Shown one piece after another: positions 25,132-38,699 of a stretch of DNA of 64,000 bases. Each line of letters begins with the position of its first letter. The first letter of the stretch is position 1. The notes under the pieces were generated by a model. It did no database searches. It saw only the letters and a list, made by a program, of their open reading frames with translations, and was not told the DNA's origin. Position numbers and translations under genes: made by a program. Location: positions 3,880,631 to 3,944,630 of the forward strand of contig NC_051108.1 in assembly GCF_901709675.1 (NCBI RefSeq), read 5' to 3'. Origin of the DNA: Syngnathus acus. Taxonomy: Eukaryota; Chordata; Actinopteri; Syngnathiformes; Syngnathidae.

Positions 25132-26605
25132 TTTATTTAAAAAGTTGTATTTTGTATTGCCTGTTGGCTAACCCTTACCTCACCAAATTTATAATAATCT
25201 ACAATCTTCAGAGAGTGACGATTGCTAAGTGTGACAAAACTCCAAACTTTCCTTGACAATGTTTTGCTGTTTCGAGTGAAATCACTCAGCGGGTTTTAAA
25301 GACAGTGCCACGAAAGTGACACATTCATTCCCTCATGCCACGAACGCTACATTTACTATTATCTTGTTCACCATGGTTATGCAAAAGAACAACCTTGCTT
25401 TTCACATCTGTCTTATTTAGTTTAGCTGAATTCAACCAGTTTGTTTGGGCAGGTGTGAACACTGTGATCACGGCGCATACCAAAATGAATGACCCGAGAC
25501 CTTGAGAGGTGGTCTCTGTCTGACAACAAACAAATGCTCTGACGGTATGAATGAGCCCACTCTCATATATAGACAATAACTGGCTGTAATCATAAAAGAA
25601 AAAAAAAATGCATAAATTATCTTCAGGAAGTTTGTCTTCCAATGGGCCATAGAATCTTGCTCGCATTGACAGAACCCGACCAAGGCTGATGAAGTGCCAA
25701 TAAATTTCCAGCCCAGTTAAAAATTGATGTCTCTACTCGTCGATGGTAGTGAATGATTTAAATATTTGTCCAACGATAAGATAATTCTGGTATAAATATT
25801 TTTGCTTCTTTTCACAGAGCATGGAATATATCTAGGATAGCGCATGATTGGACTGGACTGGGTGTGTTACGTGGTGCCTGGTACTGGAGAGCATCAAAAC
25901 CATTTTCACTTGTGAGCAGGTTTATGTTGTAGCTGTGCCATATGTGCTAGCCAGGAAATGGACTGTATTAATAAGGTTAAGAGCATGCCATGTCTCAAGT
26001 GACTTATGGTTTATGTAAACCAATGTGAAGCTGCATTGTTGACAGGCAAATAAAGTCAAACCGTAGGAAAGATGGAAAGAAAAACATTCTCAAGGGGGCC
26101 TCTCAGGAGGAAAGGGACCAACTGGTTTTCAGGCTCGGCCGCTGGGGAGGTTTTGTATTAAGCAAGCAAGTCCGTGAATTCCAGGTGTTGTTTTTAATTG
26201 GCAATTCGGCGTGCAATAAAGCATTTCACGTCCTTTCTCTTGTAAAGTGCTTTCATTCCAGCTCCAAATGATGTAATTACCCTGCTGTCCCTGGCGAGAG
26301 GGCAGGCGAGAGTGTACAGACGTTTGCTCTCAGCAAGAAGTCGGGTGAAGGCTTTACTGAATGTGTTTTCACTTAAGAATGAAAACACTATAAAGCGACA
26401 TGTTCGCTCAGCCAATAAAGGTGCACTTTAATTTTTATTTCGTGACTCCCTTGCTTTAGCAGTGACAAGAAAACAGGGAAATAAAATGGTGATTTTGATG
26501 CATGTTTGGACGATGATTATTTTTTTGTTTCATCGTTTCACTTTTAAACACTTTGGAAAATAAAAATGCCAATATATTCGCAATGGCACCTTCACTAGTG
26601 ATTTA
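25132..26605. other. No gene seen
   Basis: Non-coding spacer. A 73-codon minus-strand frame at 26194-26415 has no clear family. Confidence 0.55.
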
Positions 26606-27323
26606 CCGTATTTTCCGCACTATAAGGCGCACCTGATTATAAGGCACACCTTCAATGAATGGCCCATTTGAAAACTTTGTCCATATATAAGGCGCATAGA
26701 ATAAATAACTCAACGTTGCTCAACCGTTAATGCATTCACAATATAGTAACACTCGAACTAGTGAAAACAATAACAATATATCAATAACTCAACGTTGCTC
26801 AAACGTTAATATCACACAACACACAAAATAAACATCCATCCATCCATTTTCTGTACCGCTTTATCCCCACGGGGGTCGCGGGCTCGCCGGAGCCTATCCC
26901 AGCTGTCATCGGGCAGTAGGCGGGGGACACCCTGAACCGGTTGCCAGCCAATCGCAGGGCACACAGAGACAAACAACCATCCGCACACGCACTCACACCT
27001 AGGGGCAATTTGGAGCGCTCAATCGGCCTACCAAGCATGTTTTTGGGGATGTGGGAGGAAACCGGAGTGCCCGGAGAAAACCCACGCGGACACGGGGAGA
27101 ACATGCAAACTCCACACAGGGAGGGCCGGAGGTGGAATCGAACCCGCACCCTCCTTACTGTGAGGCGGACGTGCTAGCCAGCGCGCCACCGAGCCGCCTC
27201 AAAATAAACATGTAAAGCTTTAATAAGTTAGTCCTCATCCACGAATCCATATTGGTCCATATATAAGGCGCACTTGAGAGAATTGGAGGTTTTTAGGTGC
27301 GCCTTATAGTGCGGAAAATACGG
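26606..27323. mobile_element. Palindromic MITE copy 7 (CTCAACGTTGCTCAA core), split by a SINE
   Basis: The ends are CCGCAC type and TA-flanked. The core holds two direct copies of ATAACTCAACGTTGCTCAAA. A 364-bp SINE and its target duplication break the core at CAAAATAAACAT. Copies 9 and 10 carry the same core without the SINE and give the empty site. Forward sense. Confidence 0.92.
26836..27199 (-). mobile_element. tRNA-like-headed SINE with LINE-type tail
   Basis: On the minus strand the element starts GGCGGCTCGGTGGCGCGCTG and carries a perfect B-box-like GGTTCGATTCC (plus 27134-27144). It ends in a GATG tandem tail, seen as CCATCCATCC at 26836. It is flanked by a 12-bp duplication CAAAATAAACAT (26824-26835 and 27200-27211). 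The B box suggests a tRNA-derived polymerase III head, and the body and repeat tail resemble the common fish L2/Rex1-type LINE tail. It has no coding capacity. Confidence 0.85.
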
Positions 27324-27325
27324 TA

Positions 27326-30300
27326 CTGTATTTTCCGTCTGGATACAATTACAAATATGTTAATGATGTTAACTACCCCACTGACAGATCTTATCATTCA
27401 GTATTTTGTGCAAAATTCCTTCGTTTAGCTGGTGTTGACTTCCCCACGAGACCCCAAAGGTCAAAACCGATGCCAAGTGTTGGTCGGCGAAGCGTGCGGG
27501 GGACGTGTAACAGTAACCTGCGGTCGCTCGACCGAAGCGGATCTCATGATCCACCTGAGAGTTTTGGAAACCTCAAGAACAAGTTCAGCCTGTCAGTTCA
27601 TGATACGTAACAAAAACTCAATCCGAAGAGAAATTCCACAGCAGTCGTATGAACAAATAACGAAAGGAAGTAAGGGACTTTTTCCTGGGGCTTACCTGGC
27701 CGGGATTTTCCATATCAAACCAGCCCCGATGGCTGTCATGGTTCCAGGAGCGCTAACATTGCCAAAACAACAACACCAAAAGCAAGCTGTTCGTTATTGC
27801 CGCTGTTCCCTTGGGAACAAGCCTTCAGAGAGTTTAACATACTCGCCTGTACTCATCGTGCAAACACGACACATCCTGTATTTTTTTTTTTTCTCTTCGG
27901 GAACCAAGACCTCATACAGAACCGTGTTATCCGTGCAAGCAATTAGTTGGCACCAATTTTGAAAAGTGCCACAAGGGTTAAAAAGGATCTGAATTCCTGA
28001 GATTTGGCTTGCAAGTTTCATTCACACGCTTCCTGTCTTAATAAAGACCACACATGCCTGGCGGCATGAGAAGAGGTGCAGTTCAAAAGAAAAGTGGTCG
28101 GCTAGAACGATACAATTACATATCTTAGAATTCCTCCATGTTTTGACTTCCTATGGCCGCTTTGACAGAAATAAAGCTGTTGAGTCATTTTAAAGTACAG
28201 TGGGAAGTTTTTTTTAGTGTTTGTGATATACAGAGGCTGGTAGCGATGATCAGGAAAAGACGCAAATCTTTTTTTTGTGTCACAACTTTGAAGAATAATA
28301 TATCATATTGAAATTTAATAAGAGGGTAATGTCAGTCGAGCGATTTGCCGGACATGGACGCCTCCAGAGATTTTGGCACATGTGGGGGGGAAAATAAATA
28401 AATCACTTTGGGGGTTGCCACTTTAATGCCACCATTTTTTTAAGAAATGTCTCTGGATTCAGATGATTTATTTTTGAGGGGCAAGCACTTCATGAAATAA
28501 AATGAAATAAATTCAACACAATGGAGCAAATAGCATGACTCATTCATTTTTTTTCTTTTTTAAAGTCGGCCTACAAGGCTATTCTAAATGGCGGCAAACA
28601 TTAATGTCCCTTTTTAGTTGTTCCATCTGTTCCCATTGACAGAATAAAGGTTCCATTTTGTTTTTATTTTTCCAAGTCAAACCTGTTTTCTAAAACAAAA
28701 TTTTGACTATTTGCTAGTTTTTATAGTCTTCAAATATTAATCTTGATTTTAAAAGAGAAAAATGATGTATGCTGCTGCTCGTAAAAATCTCAAGCTTTGA
28801 AACAAAGTTAGTCCGACTATTGCTTGACAAATAGTAATTTTATGGTTGTAAATGCACTTCTGATGCGTGTTGCAAAATCAAATAATCTGTAAAACATTTA
28901 TGGATAAAGGGTAATTTTCTAAATAATTGATATACGCAATTTAAACATTTGAAGTTCATTCCTGCTATTTGTGGCAAGACTCGAGTGGGGGGGGGGGGAT
29001 TTCATCCCATCTCATGTTCTTCTCATAACATCTCTTGTTGAGACTGCACCTTCTTTTGGAATAACTGTAGCAAAAAAAAGGCAGAGAAAAGGCAAAACAG
29101 ACGTTCAGAGTTAATCCTTAAATGCTCACTGAATTGAAGTATGCTGAGGTCTCAAAAAATATATGAAAAAATCTTGTGTAACTTAATGCAGGACGTTGGC
29201 TAATCTTTTCGAATTGTGCAAGTTGCAAGAAAATGAAAATTGGCTTTAGTGATGCAGGTACGCGAATCTTACTTAATAGGTTTAAAACTTTTGAGCCCTA
29301 TTTTTTCCCAAAGTATTTTCATCAAAGTCAATATGACACCAGTTCATGATTCCGTAGCACACGTCTGTGTATACAAAATAAAGTATGACTAGTGCTCACT
29401 TCCCAAAAGACTATTCCTTGAGGCGAACACCCGAAACGCTGAGTGAGCAATAAATCTGGCACTTAGGGGAATTCTAAGTGTCTAACTATTTCTCAAGTCC
29501 ACAGCCCCAAGTGCTGTCAAATGTACTTTGGCCCCACGACATCCGCTGTCTGTGACCCCTTTAACTCCTGTTTTGTTCTCAGCACTGCAAGCCCCTCCGA
29601 TTCCCCCCTCCCCCACCCGCCTCGACCCCCAGCACAAAATGACCCTACAAGGCTGACACCCCATGAGACAGACCCCTCTTGACTATGTTCCTCCACACTA
29701 TCCTTGTAACCTTTAACCCCGGCAGCACCTCTACCTCTCTGTGTGGCTGCCCCTTGCATTCCAGTAGAGCTCTGAAACATGAACCCACGGTGAGCTCATC
29801 GCAGGCCCGCACATTTTCAGGAGTTAGATGATACCAAAAAAAAAATGTAGAAGAGAAAATAGTGAGGCAAAAAAAGGGGAGAGGCTGGTGTAGGACAGGT
29901 CTGGAACTGGTTCTGTTTGTGTCTACTCACCAAGGCACCTCAGGGGTTAAGTTACATGAGAGACAGCGAGGAGGAAGGGGAAGAAGCCGTCTTTGCGTGT
30001 TGTCTGTCTCCTTTTCCTTCCAGGGCCTGACTTGACTGCTACTTTCATTTTTCCACGCTAGCAAACCAGCCGACCTCCCCATATGTGCTTAAAATTTAAC
30101 GACCTCGTATGTGGGAGTAGTCCCGGGATGCGAGGGTGACCTGGCAAAGCTTGTGTTTGCCACGCTTCTTCTCTGCTATGACCACAAGTTGTCCAAAGAT
30201 GGTAAGTGTCCCATCTTTAAAATGTCTTGCAGTGTGTACGAAAAGAAACAGGCCACAATTTAGATGAAATGAAAATTTCTGATTGACAGTCAGATTATAT

Positions 30301-33300
30301 AGACAAAGTTTTATGGTAATTACAGTAATTTCGTGACAAAACTTTTGACTCTCAAGTCGTAAAATAACGAAACCAAAATGCTTATATTTTTGTGTCAATC
30401 AAACTTTTTATCTCTGTAATGGAATATTGATCCCTCTCTTCAAATGCATCTCATTAGACTCTGCAATTGGTTTATAACTCGCATGCATGCAAATGACTTG
30501 TCTAAATGAAACTTTCCGGTACCTGATAGAGAATCTTTCTAATCCTCATTGCGTTCCATCTCAGGATCTATATTGATGAGTGTTCCCGCTTAATCACAGC
30601 ACACATAATTAAACCAATCAGTCTCACTCTCCTGCTGAGTTTGGAGGATGTCTGAAGAAAGTGTGCAAAGTTGAAAGAAAGAGAGAGAGCTGAAAGCTGG
30701 TGTGGATGCTTCAAAGTGGGACCTTTTTTATTTCATGCATTATTTATGATTGCCTTGTTTCTTTCCTGCTCCCTGCTTGTTGTTTAGTGACCCGCTGCAC
30801 TTGTCTTGTCAACCTTCCGCTTGACGTCTCTCTGAAGCTCGCTTTAAAAACACTTACTGATGATTTTAATAAGTGGCCTAAAATATAAAAGGTTGAGCAC
30901 ACACATTTTTTTTTGTTTTGTTTACAAGACGTAAGAGAATACTCGCATCCTTTCATGGTGGTTATCAACAATAATGGGGGGAAAAAAAATAATCCGGAGG
31001 GATTTCAAGTTTAGATTCATAAATCTGCCATCAACTCTCAGCGTGAAAAACCATTTCAGGTAATTGCGATGCATTTTCACGCTATAACTTTAAAAATGTC
31101 TGGGGTGAAACAGCAGCAATTATCTTGCAATGGTCTCATTATTTAAATGGGTGTGAAGTGCTCCATTGCTCTTGCAGGTAAACACACAATTCTTCTCGGG
31201 GAAAATAACAACGCGCCTGTGATCAAAAGCTTTTTTTTTTTTTTTTTTGCCGGCAAGAGGTGGCCCAATAACCTCCATTTACAAAACCTATTCACAGTAT
31301 TCACTTACCAGCAACCCACCACTGCCAATGGACATGATTAATGAGTAAACATTACAGTGTACAGGGAATAGCAACGGCTAACGTTATCATTATGATCACA
31401 TGACCCGCCAGTTCCTTAATGAATGCATTGAGGTCACTGAGGGTTTTTTATGGCTTTGGCTTTTAGCTAGTTAATACCTTCTCATAAAAACACAATGAAA
31501 AACATTATTAGAAAAAATAGATCATGAGCAAAAAGCAAGCTGTGACCTTTTTTCCCCTCAACATATTCCGATTAAATGAGATCAAGCATCATCTAACCTG
31601 TCCAGTGAAGCAAATGTTTTTGTAAAGGATGCTTTATTGGAATTTATATACTAGATTGTGATGGTAGCTGCAGTCCAGTCTCTTATTAAGTCATTATTTT
31701 TCCTTAATTAGCAGTTTAATTGAAATTGCTGATCTAATTTGAAAGGTCTGCCCCACTAAGAATCTTTGATGCATTGGTTGAATGTTTAGCTTTAATTAAG
31801 TATATGTAATGTTTTTCAAGTAGGCATGTGAAGTCATTTGAAGCGTCAAATTAGGCTTTTGGAAAATACTCTAAGTCCCCCCGAAAAAACCTGTGCTGCA
31901 TGAAGATGAATAATTCGATAAAAAAAAGAAAAACATATAACAAAGTGCGTCTTTGTTCTAACTTGACATGGAATGCTAGTTAAAGATCGCAAGAGAAGAC
32001 GATCCGGAATTTAAAATTCTGTTATTTTGTGTACCTTTTCAATTATTCATTTTTTTGGACCTCCTTCCAGTAGATTGAAATTGATCAGTCTGCTTGGAGG
32101 ATATTGAATCAATCCATTAACTAGCCCAAAGCTGAAATAGTTTGGAATCAGCTAAAGTCTGAATGCATGAATTGTCTGGCGCTGGACATGACCCGAAGAC
32201 CGTGCTCAGACATGTAGTCAGGGAACAGGAGAGTGGTGAACAAGCAGAGGAGTATTGCAAGGGTGAGGAGGGGGTGACTGGTTGGGTTAGAAACGGGTCC
32301 CAAGCCAACTGGGGGGGACCCAGCACAAGGAGAAGCTTGTTCTCTTTTTTTTTTTCTCTACGTGTACCACAAGGGCTTAAAAAAAAAATTCTGAAATACC
32401 AACAATAAGTTAATTATAGGCAAACGGTAAAATGAGGGTTAATTGGTATTAAGTGTATGTGGAAGAAAAAAAAAAGTTAATATTTTATGTGCATGTATAA
32501 ATATACGTGTGGAAAAGTGGTGCAGAGGCAGCAGAATTCCTCCCGCTGCTTTTAAAACAAACATAATTCAGTAGTTCCGAAAGAATGCTTTAAGTGTATA
32601 TTTTAAGGAAGATAATACCTGGCTATTTGAGTTCCAATCATTAGATTATAGTCAACTTGAACGTGAGATGAGAATAACATGTAGTAAAGATTAAAAAAAA
32701 AAAAAAAAGATGAAATCTAGCACCAGACTCCCTGATTTGTGATGAATTCCACCGCCTGCTGTTTTTATTCAATAATCTTCCACTCGTGACTCGTTTGTGA
32801 TTATCCGTCTGTGGTAGTACTTCTAAAATAATGAGATAATATTTACCGTGTTGGTCATTAATCAGATCCTCCGAGTCACATCTCTGACATACGGGTCACA
32901 GTACATTAGCTATGACAAATACACTCCAGCTCATCACCAAAATTTGAAAAGACTAATCAACAATTCGAATCTTCCGATCCCATTCTGACTTCTGTATTTT
33001 TTTCTCCAACAATTCTGGCTTTATAAAAACAAGCATGTTCATTTTGTTGAAGACACGAAAATGGCACGTTTCACTTTTCCTAACGTGGCAGGTAATCAAA
33101 CACTGGGTGGCCAAAGGAGGAAATTAGTCATGCATATTTCTGAGCTGATTTCCAATCTAATGAAACGACAACAAACATTTTCAAATGACTTCCTTAGCTA
33201 TTCGTGCTGATTTTACTGACGTGCTTGATGCGGTTTTCAAACACAGATTTAGAAGCGGTTGATTGAGGAGGCGGAAACAATGCACTGCTTGACAACTAAT

Positions 33301-33364
33301 CAATACCTCATAATGAAACATCAAGTGTTACTTTGATTTCTTCATATATATATATTAAGGTTTA
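27326..33364. other. No gene seen; longest stretch lacking an identified mobile element
   Basis: Six kilobases without an identified transposon copy. A 176-codon frame at 27432-27962 shows no domain. Homopolymers lie at 28987 (G), 31231 (T) and 32694 (A). A TAATTA-rich patch at 31680-31800 is noted among the findings. Confidence 0.55.
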
Positions 33365-33440
33365 TTGAACGTACCTGCAAATATGTTCGAACGCGTACTT
33401 GCAAATATGCTTGAACGTACTTGCGAATATTTCTGAACAT
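33365..33440. repeat. Short tandem repeat of about 22 bp, invaded by MITE copy 8
   Basis: About three units of TTGAACGTACTTGCAAATATG lie in a row with a few changes. The run is cut at GAACATA, and the sequence resumes as TACTTG right after the MITE. Confidence 0.75.
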
Positions 33441-33441
33441 A

Positions 33442-33685
33442 CCGTATTTTCCGCACTATAAGGCGCACCGGATTATAAGGCGCGCCTTCAATGAATGGCC
33501 CATTTTAAAACTTTGTCCATATATATATGATATCTATATTTGGCCCGCGGGCCGGACTTTGGACACGCCTGCTGTAGTGGCTCAATATTGGTCCATATAT
33601 AAGGCGCACCTGATTATAAGGCGCACTGTCGGCTTTTGAGAGAATTGGAGGTTTTTAGGTGCGCCTTATAGTGCGGAAAATACGG
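33442..33685. mobile_element. Palindromic MITE, CCGTATTTTCCGCAC family, copy 8 (full hAT-end core)
   Basis: The ends are nearly perfect and TA-flanked. The complete GGCCCGCGGGCCGGACTTTG core is present. Forward sense. Insertion into a tandem repeat allows the empty site to be reconstructed. Confidence 0.92.
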
Positions 33686-36600
33686 TACTTGTAGGCTACA
33701 CACAGGATTGACTGAATTGGGCATACCACGTCATTATGTATTTGCAAGCAATTGTGAGTACTTTGGAATGTATTTATTTGCCAGTCAAAAATTTACCACA
33801 TTTGCAGTTCCGCACCTCTGTAGCACATAGAAACTAATTATAGATATTTGAAAAAAAAGCATGTTAAATGAGTCTGAGTCTATCTACTGTTACACTGTAA
33901 AAACAATCGACATCTTAAGTGAACTCCTTTCGGTTGACTAAACGGTTCTGTTTGCAGAGCTGCAATTAGACCCAAGTTAAACTTAAGTTGTTTGGCTTGA
34001 GGATCATTTTAGTCTCAATGCAAGGGACTTTACTGACATGATTAACCCATAGGTGAGCACTCAGTCAGTTATTCCTCATGTCTGTGAGGCCCGACAGCGC
34101 CGTGGAAATTATGGGGTATTGTATGAACGGCAAGGACTGTGAGTTTGAACAATCTGGTCATTTGCCATCACATCTGGACTATGAAAGAGGTCTTATTATG
34201 GATCCCGCTGCTATTCTTGGCAAACCACGCCCTGCATACCGTGCAAGTTCTAAGACTGGCTGGACTTTAGCAAGCTTAGCTTCTTCATTGCGAGGAGATA
34301 AGTTATTTATCAGGCAGCAAGTTTTGTTTTGAATGATTTAACAGGCATGGTGTTTTTGAATATCTATGGGGGGGAGGGGGGTTGGTAGATACAGAACTAC
34401 ATCACAGTTACCATAATTCCACAAACCTTTCCCAAAATGATTACAGTATTTTTTTGAAAGCAGTTTTTGAAGTACTAGGCACTGTTTGACGATGTAGGTT
34501 TGACATGGAAGTTTTATAGGCTGCGAGCGAGGCCATTCGTGTTTGCTTTGGAACCTTCTGAAAGAGGCCCAACAAGCCCTGGTGAACTCTATCCAGACCA
34601 GCTGCCAGCAGGAGTACAGCAGAGACTAACTCGTTGATTTTCAGCTCCAACCACACTGAACTTTTAGCCGACTCCACGATGCCGACACATTTTCAATTCC
34701 GCACAGGTCTCCGTCCTCAACTTCCACGTCTCCTTCACACCTCATGAAAACACAATTCTTCTCTCGAATCTTTTTTTTTTTTTAAATTGTCATTTAAAAG
34801 AAAACTTCGAAGGCTGTCAGAATTACCGCTTTGGTATTAATGTATTTAGTGATTCATGTTACCATGTTTCCAGAACATTGATTGGATTAGAATAAGATTG
34901 AAGATGTATTCTCTCACACGTTCACATCAAAGCATAGGAAGCCTCTGAGACTAGGAGGATTATTTTGTACAAACATGTTTCATGTTGCAGCAGCGGTGCT
35001 CGAGTCTTTTTCTTTGAGTTTTTCACGATTTTACTTGTCATCATTTTGCTGGCTGGTCGCCAGTTATCCAAAAGATAAATCATTAAGTGGTCGTTTTATT
35101 TGTAACATTCCAAATGTGCAAAGGTGCAATATTCACATTTTCAAGGTCTAAAAAAAAAAAAGTCATCCGATCTGGAGAATGTTCTCTTTGTGGTGCAGTT
35201 ACTTATGATTTCATTGTCATGTGTTCTGCGTTATATCCTGTGAGTGACGTAAAGGACAGTTAAAAATCAGATTTAGATACGTAGGCTGAGTCGGAAATTT
35301 GATTTGAATCAGATTTCACACCACCTACAGCATAACTCGCAGTTATTTCTTGCCATAGAACTTGATAGAAAAAGTATCTGATTCCAATCTGGATCATCTA
35401 AAATCCATTTTTATCAATGTAAACATAAGAAATATTCGTCATTTTTACTCTTTCCTCTCGTTAATCCACTCCGTCTGGCCCTTACTTGACACGCTCTTCC
35501 TCACCAGACAGTATGACATCATCTTTTTTAGTTACTGTTGCAATATCCAAACAAAACGACAACTTCATTTTTAAACTGAACACCACAAAGGCATTATGCA
35601 ACTCCCCGGACTTCCTGTTTCTTTTTTTTTTTTTATTAAGCTTCATATTTAATAAGCTTTCAGGATGATATCAAAAAATGAAATAGTCTTGGGGTACGAT
35701 ATAATTTTATTTCTTATATAACACTTTAGTACAAAGTGCTACTTTATTTATATCTGATACAATTGTCAGTCAAACTGACGGGTTTTTTTTTCTGTGTGTG
35801 TGTGGTCGTGTCTATTCCTTGTGCATCAAGACTTTGGCACGCTACGCCCTTATTTTATTACACGTCACTCGCTTATTTGCTTGCTATCAGGTGCACGCTG
35901 AATGATGCATTCCTCCCGTCTCTAAAGATTCACAGTAATTATACAGTAATTGCTTGTCCGACTTCTCCGCCCACCCACTCACTCTCTTTGTACCCACTGA
36001 ACTGAAACAATAAAAAAAAAAATGTTCTACCCAGTGGCAACACATTTTGACACGTTTGAAAAACCAAAATTTTTCAAAATAATCACCACGATATTTATGC
36101 AGAAAGGGATAATCTTCCCCAGGTGGTATACAGTTTTCGCTTTGTTTTTGGAAAAATAAGCTTTCTTGACGGAACATAGCCACAGGCAAGTATCCAGTTG
36201 AACCACATTCCACTTTCACATGACCTTCTCGTAGACCTGGCCTGGAGCGAGAACTACGCTGTTCATTTTTTTGGCCACACCCACTTCCCATTTGACTGGC
36301 CTAGATTATTTAAGACCTATTGTTTTCTCTTTCTGCCTTCTCATCCGTTTACAAGCTTGAATCTATTCCACCGGGAAAGCTATTGTCTAGTCAATTTTAT
36401 TTATGTGCATTTACGGCTTTATTTACAAGGGCAGAAACATCTCCAATCTGTGTGGGCCTTTTGAAAAATCCTTTCTGGCGTCGGGCAAAAGATGAATATG
36501 GTTTGTGCATGAGCATGTCTTGTGTTTGGTCAGGGTTAATGACAGGAATTAATCAGGTCATGCCCAAACTAGAGCAAATAGCAATTAATCATTAAAAGCA

Positions 36601-38034
36601 CCACACATTTATTATGTTTGTATTCATTATGTAAACATTAAGTCATGATTATATTCTTGTTGCAACACCGGGAATTGGAATATATAATGAGGAAACTTTC
36701 TTGTACAGTTTGATTCAATGCCCTGATTTTTTTTTTCTGACTACATCCATTTACAGGAAACGTGAAAGTATCTTTATTGAAGTGTGAGTTTGATTTTATT
36801 TTTTTTTTCTGGGGCAGATGACCTGTTGAAAAATTGACAAACACAAGATACAACCATCTCGAAATCAGACGACGACTTGTCACGAAGGGAAAAATAGACG
36901 AGGATCTCACACGGTGCTACGTGTTTGTGTTGAGAAGTCGCGTTGAAATTTAATATCCCCAAACAACAATGGCAAGATAGGGCATCTGTTTGAAAATGTC
37001 ACATCAGACGAAACGAGGTTTGTGCATATATATTCCCTTGTACTTTGCATCCCACCGGAAAAACCAGGCGCACGGTGAAAGTTGATGAGTTGTGGAGGTT
37101 TTTCATCAAAGCTCCACGTGGAAATGAAAGATAGCAAACAGAACAAAATACATACACAACTCGGGAATCAATTATCGGTGTTCTTTGATTCAGTGGAGGT
37201 GCAAGGAAGGGATGTTCTTTTTCTTTCTTTTTTTTTCCTGCAAGGGCATCTGGTGTACATTAAAGGAAGACCTGATGCCGCTTAGTGAAACATGACTCAG
37301 GGATGGATGAAGGCTTTTAGACCACTGTCTGCCTTCCCACACTGCTATTCTTTATTTGACCGTCACCCAATAAAACACGCAGGCTGTTATATGATAGCCA
37401 AAAACTCTGGAAGAAAACAAAATCTTTTAGATCTACTTTTCTGTCTCTTTTGGTTTGTTTTTACTTCCTTAGGGTGTTTTGGAACTAAGTCAGGGTATTA
37501 CATTTTTTAAATTAGCTGTCTGTGCAGACTATAAAACGGATAGTGAAGAGAATTTTTAAATTCAGTGAACGAAGCAATATTGTAGGATTAGGAACGTGAT
37601 GGAATGTAACGTAATAATAATTTAGGCTCAACAGAGATTGAATTACCTGCATCATGCGTCGAGGCCTCGTTTTGTTTCAGTCAACATTGGTGTGGGAAGG
37701 AGTCTTATTAGATCCTGGACGTGTTTCCACTTTTGCCTCCACCCCACCGGCAGCTTTTATCCAGTTATGTCTGGATGCAGCGCTCACATTTGCTCTTCTG
37801 CCGTACGTAGCGCCGTAGGGAACTGATGTCCCTCATGCCACCTGCAGTTCCTGCAAACAAGGCTTGTCACTACTCAGTGGGTGATAAATGAGAAAAAAAG
37901 TCTGAATTACTACATCAACTGATTGATTACTTGATTTAAAGTCGAATATTTAAGGTCATGCGTGAAGCATTGCGAAATACTAGACCTCTAATTTCTCAGA
38001 TTTGGAAATGTTTTTTTGGTGTGACTTTGGGATA
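33686..38034. other. No gene seen
   Basis: AT-rich spacer with T runs. Short overlapping frames on both strands at 35.8-36.5 kb have no supporting features. Confidence 0.55.
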
Positions 38035-38413
38035 CCGTCTTTTCCGCACTATAAGGCGCACCGGATTACAAGGCGCACCTTCAATGAATGGCCCATTTTA
38101 AAACTTTGTCCATATATAAGGCGCACCGGATTATGAGGCGCATAGAATAAATAACTCAACGTTGCTCAAACGTTAATGCAATCACAATATAGTAACACTC
38201 GAACTAGTGAAAACAATATATCAATAACTCAACGTTGCTCAAACGTTAATATCACACAACACACAAAATAAACACGTAAAGCTTACTTTAATAAATTAGT
38301 CCTCATCCACAAATCCATATTGGCTTTTAAGGCGCACCGGATTGTAAGGTGCACTGTCGGCTTTTGAGAAAATTGGAGGTTTTTAGGTGCGCCTTATAGT
38401 GCCGAAAATACGG
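38035..38413. mobile_element. Palindromic MITE copy 9 (CTCAACGTTGCTCAA core)
   Basis: The ends are CCGCAC type and TA-flanked. The core has the paired CTCAACGTTGCTCAAACG repeats and an intact CACAAAATAAACACG site, uninterrupted. Forward sense. Confidence 0.92.
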
Positions 38414-38680
38414 TAAATATTTTGCCCTAAATTTAGGTCAAATGAGTTCAAGGGCGTTTTGATTTTCACCGTATAGGTCAGACACTGGAACATCAGACTT
38501 CCATATCTGCGTGTAAGCAGAATGTTGACACTTGTTTTTGTTTTTTTATTATATCCATATTTTGCTAACCGTGAGAAAATATGCGAGATGAGAAAGCAAC
38601 TTGACACAGTGAAGTCGAGCCATATCTGCTTGTGCGTGCTCAGCTTGACAACTACTCACTGTGGCCCTGAGGACGTGTGA

Positions 38681-38699
38681 GAGAGAGAGAGAGAGAGAT
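38681..38699. repeat. (GA)n microsatellite
   Basis: A GA run of about nine units followed by TACAGAAATAAA. Confidence 0.9.

Noticed and set aside
27134-27144. B-box-like GGTTCGATTCC as a tRNA gene
   Set aside because: No cloverleaf can be folded around it; it belongs to the tRNA-derived head of the SINE.
26799-27177. Open frames across the SINE
   Set aside because: They are frames through a non-coding SINE and its host MITE.
27432-27962. 176-codon open frame on the + strand
   Set aside because: No domain, no start context and no splice partner. Its composition matches surrounding non-coding DNA and it includes a T run giving a phenylalanine stretch.
27970-27985. ACAAGGGTTAA as another piggyBac-type end
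   Set aside because: No partner end with TTAA was found nearby; an 11-base match can arise by chance.
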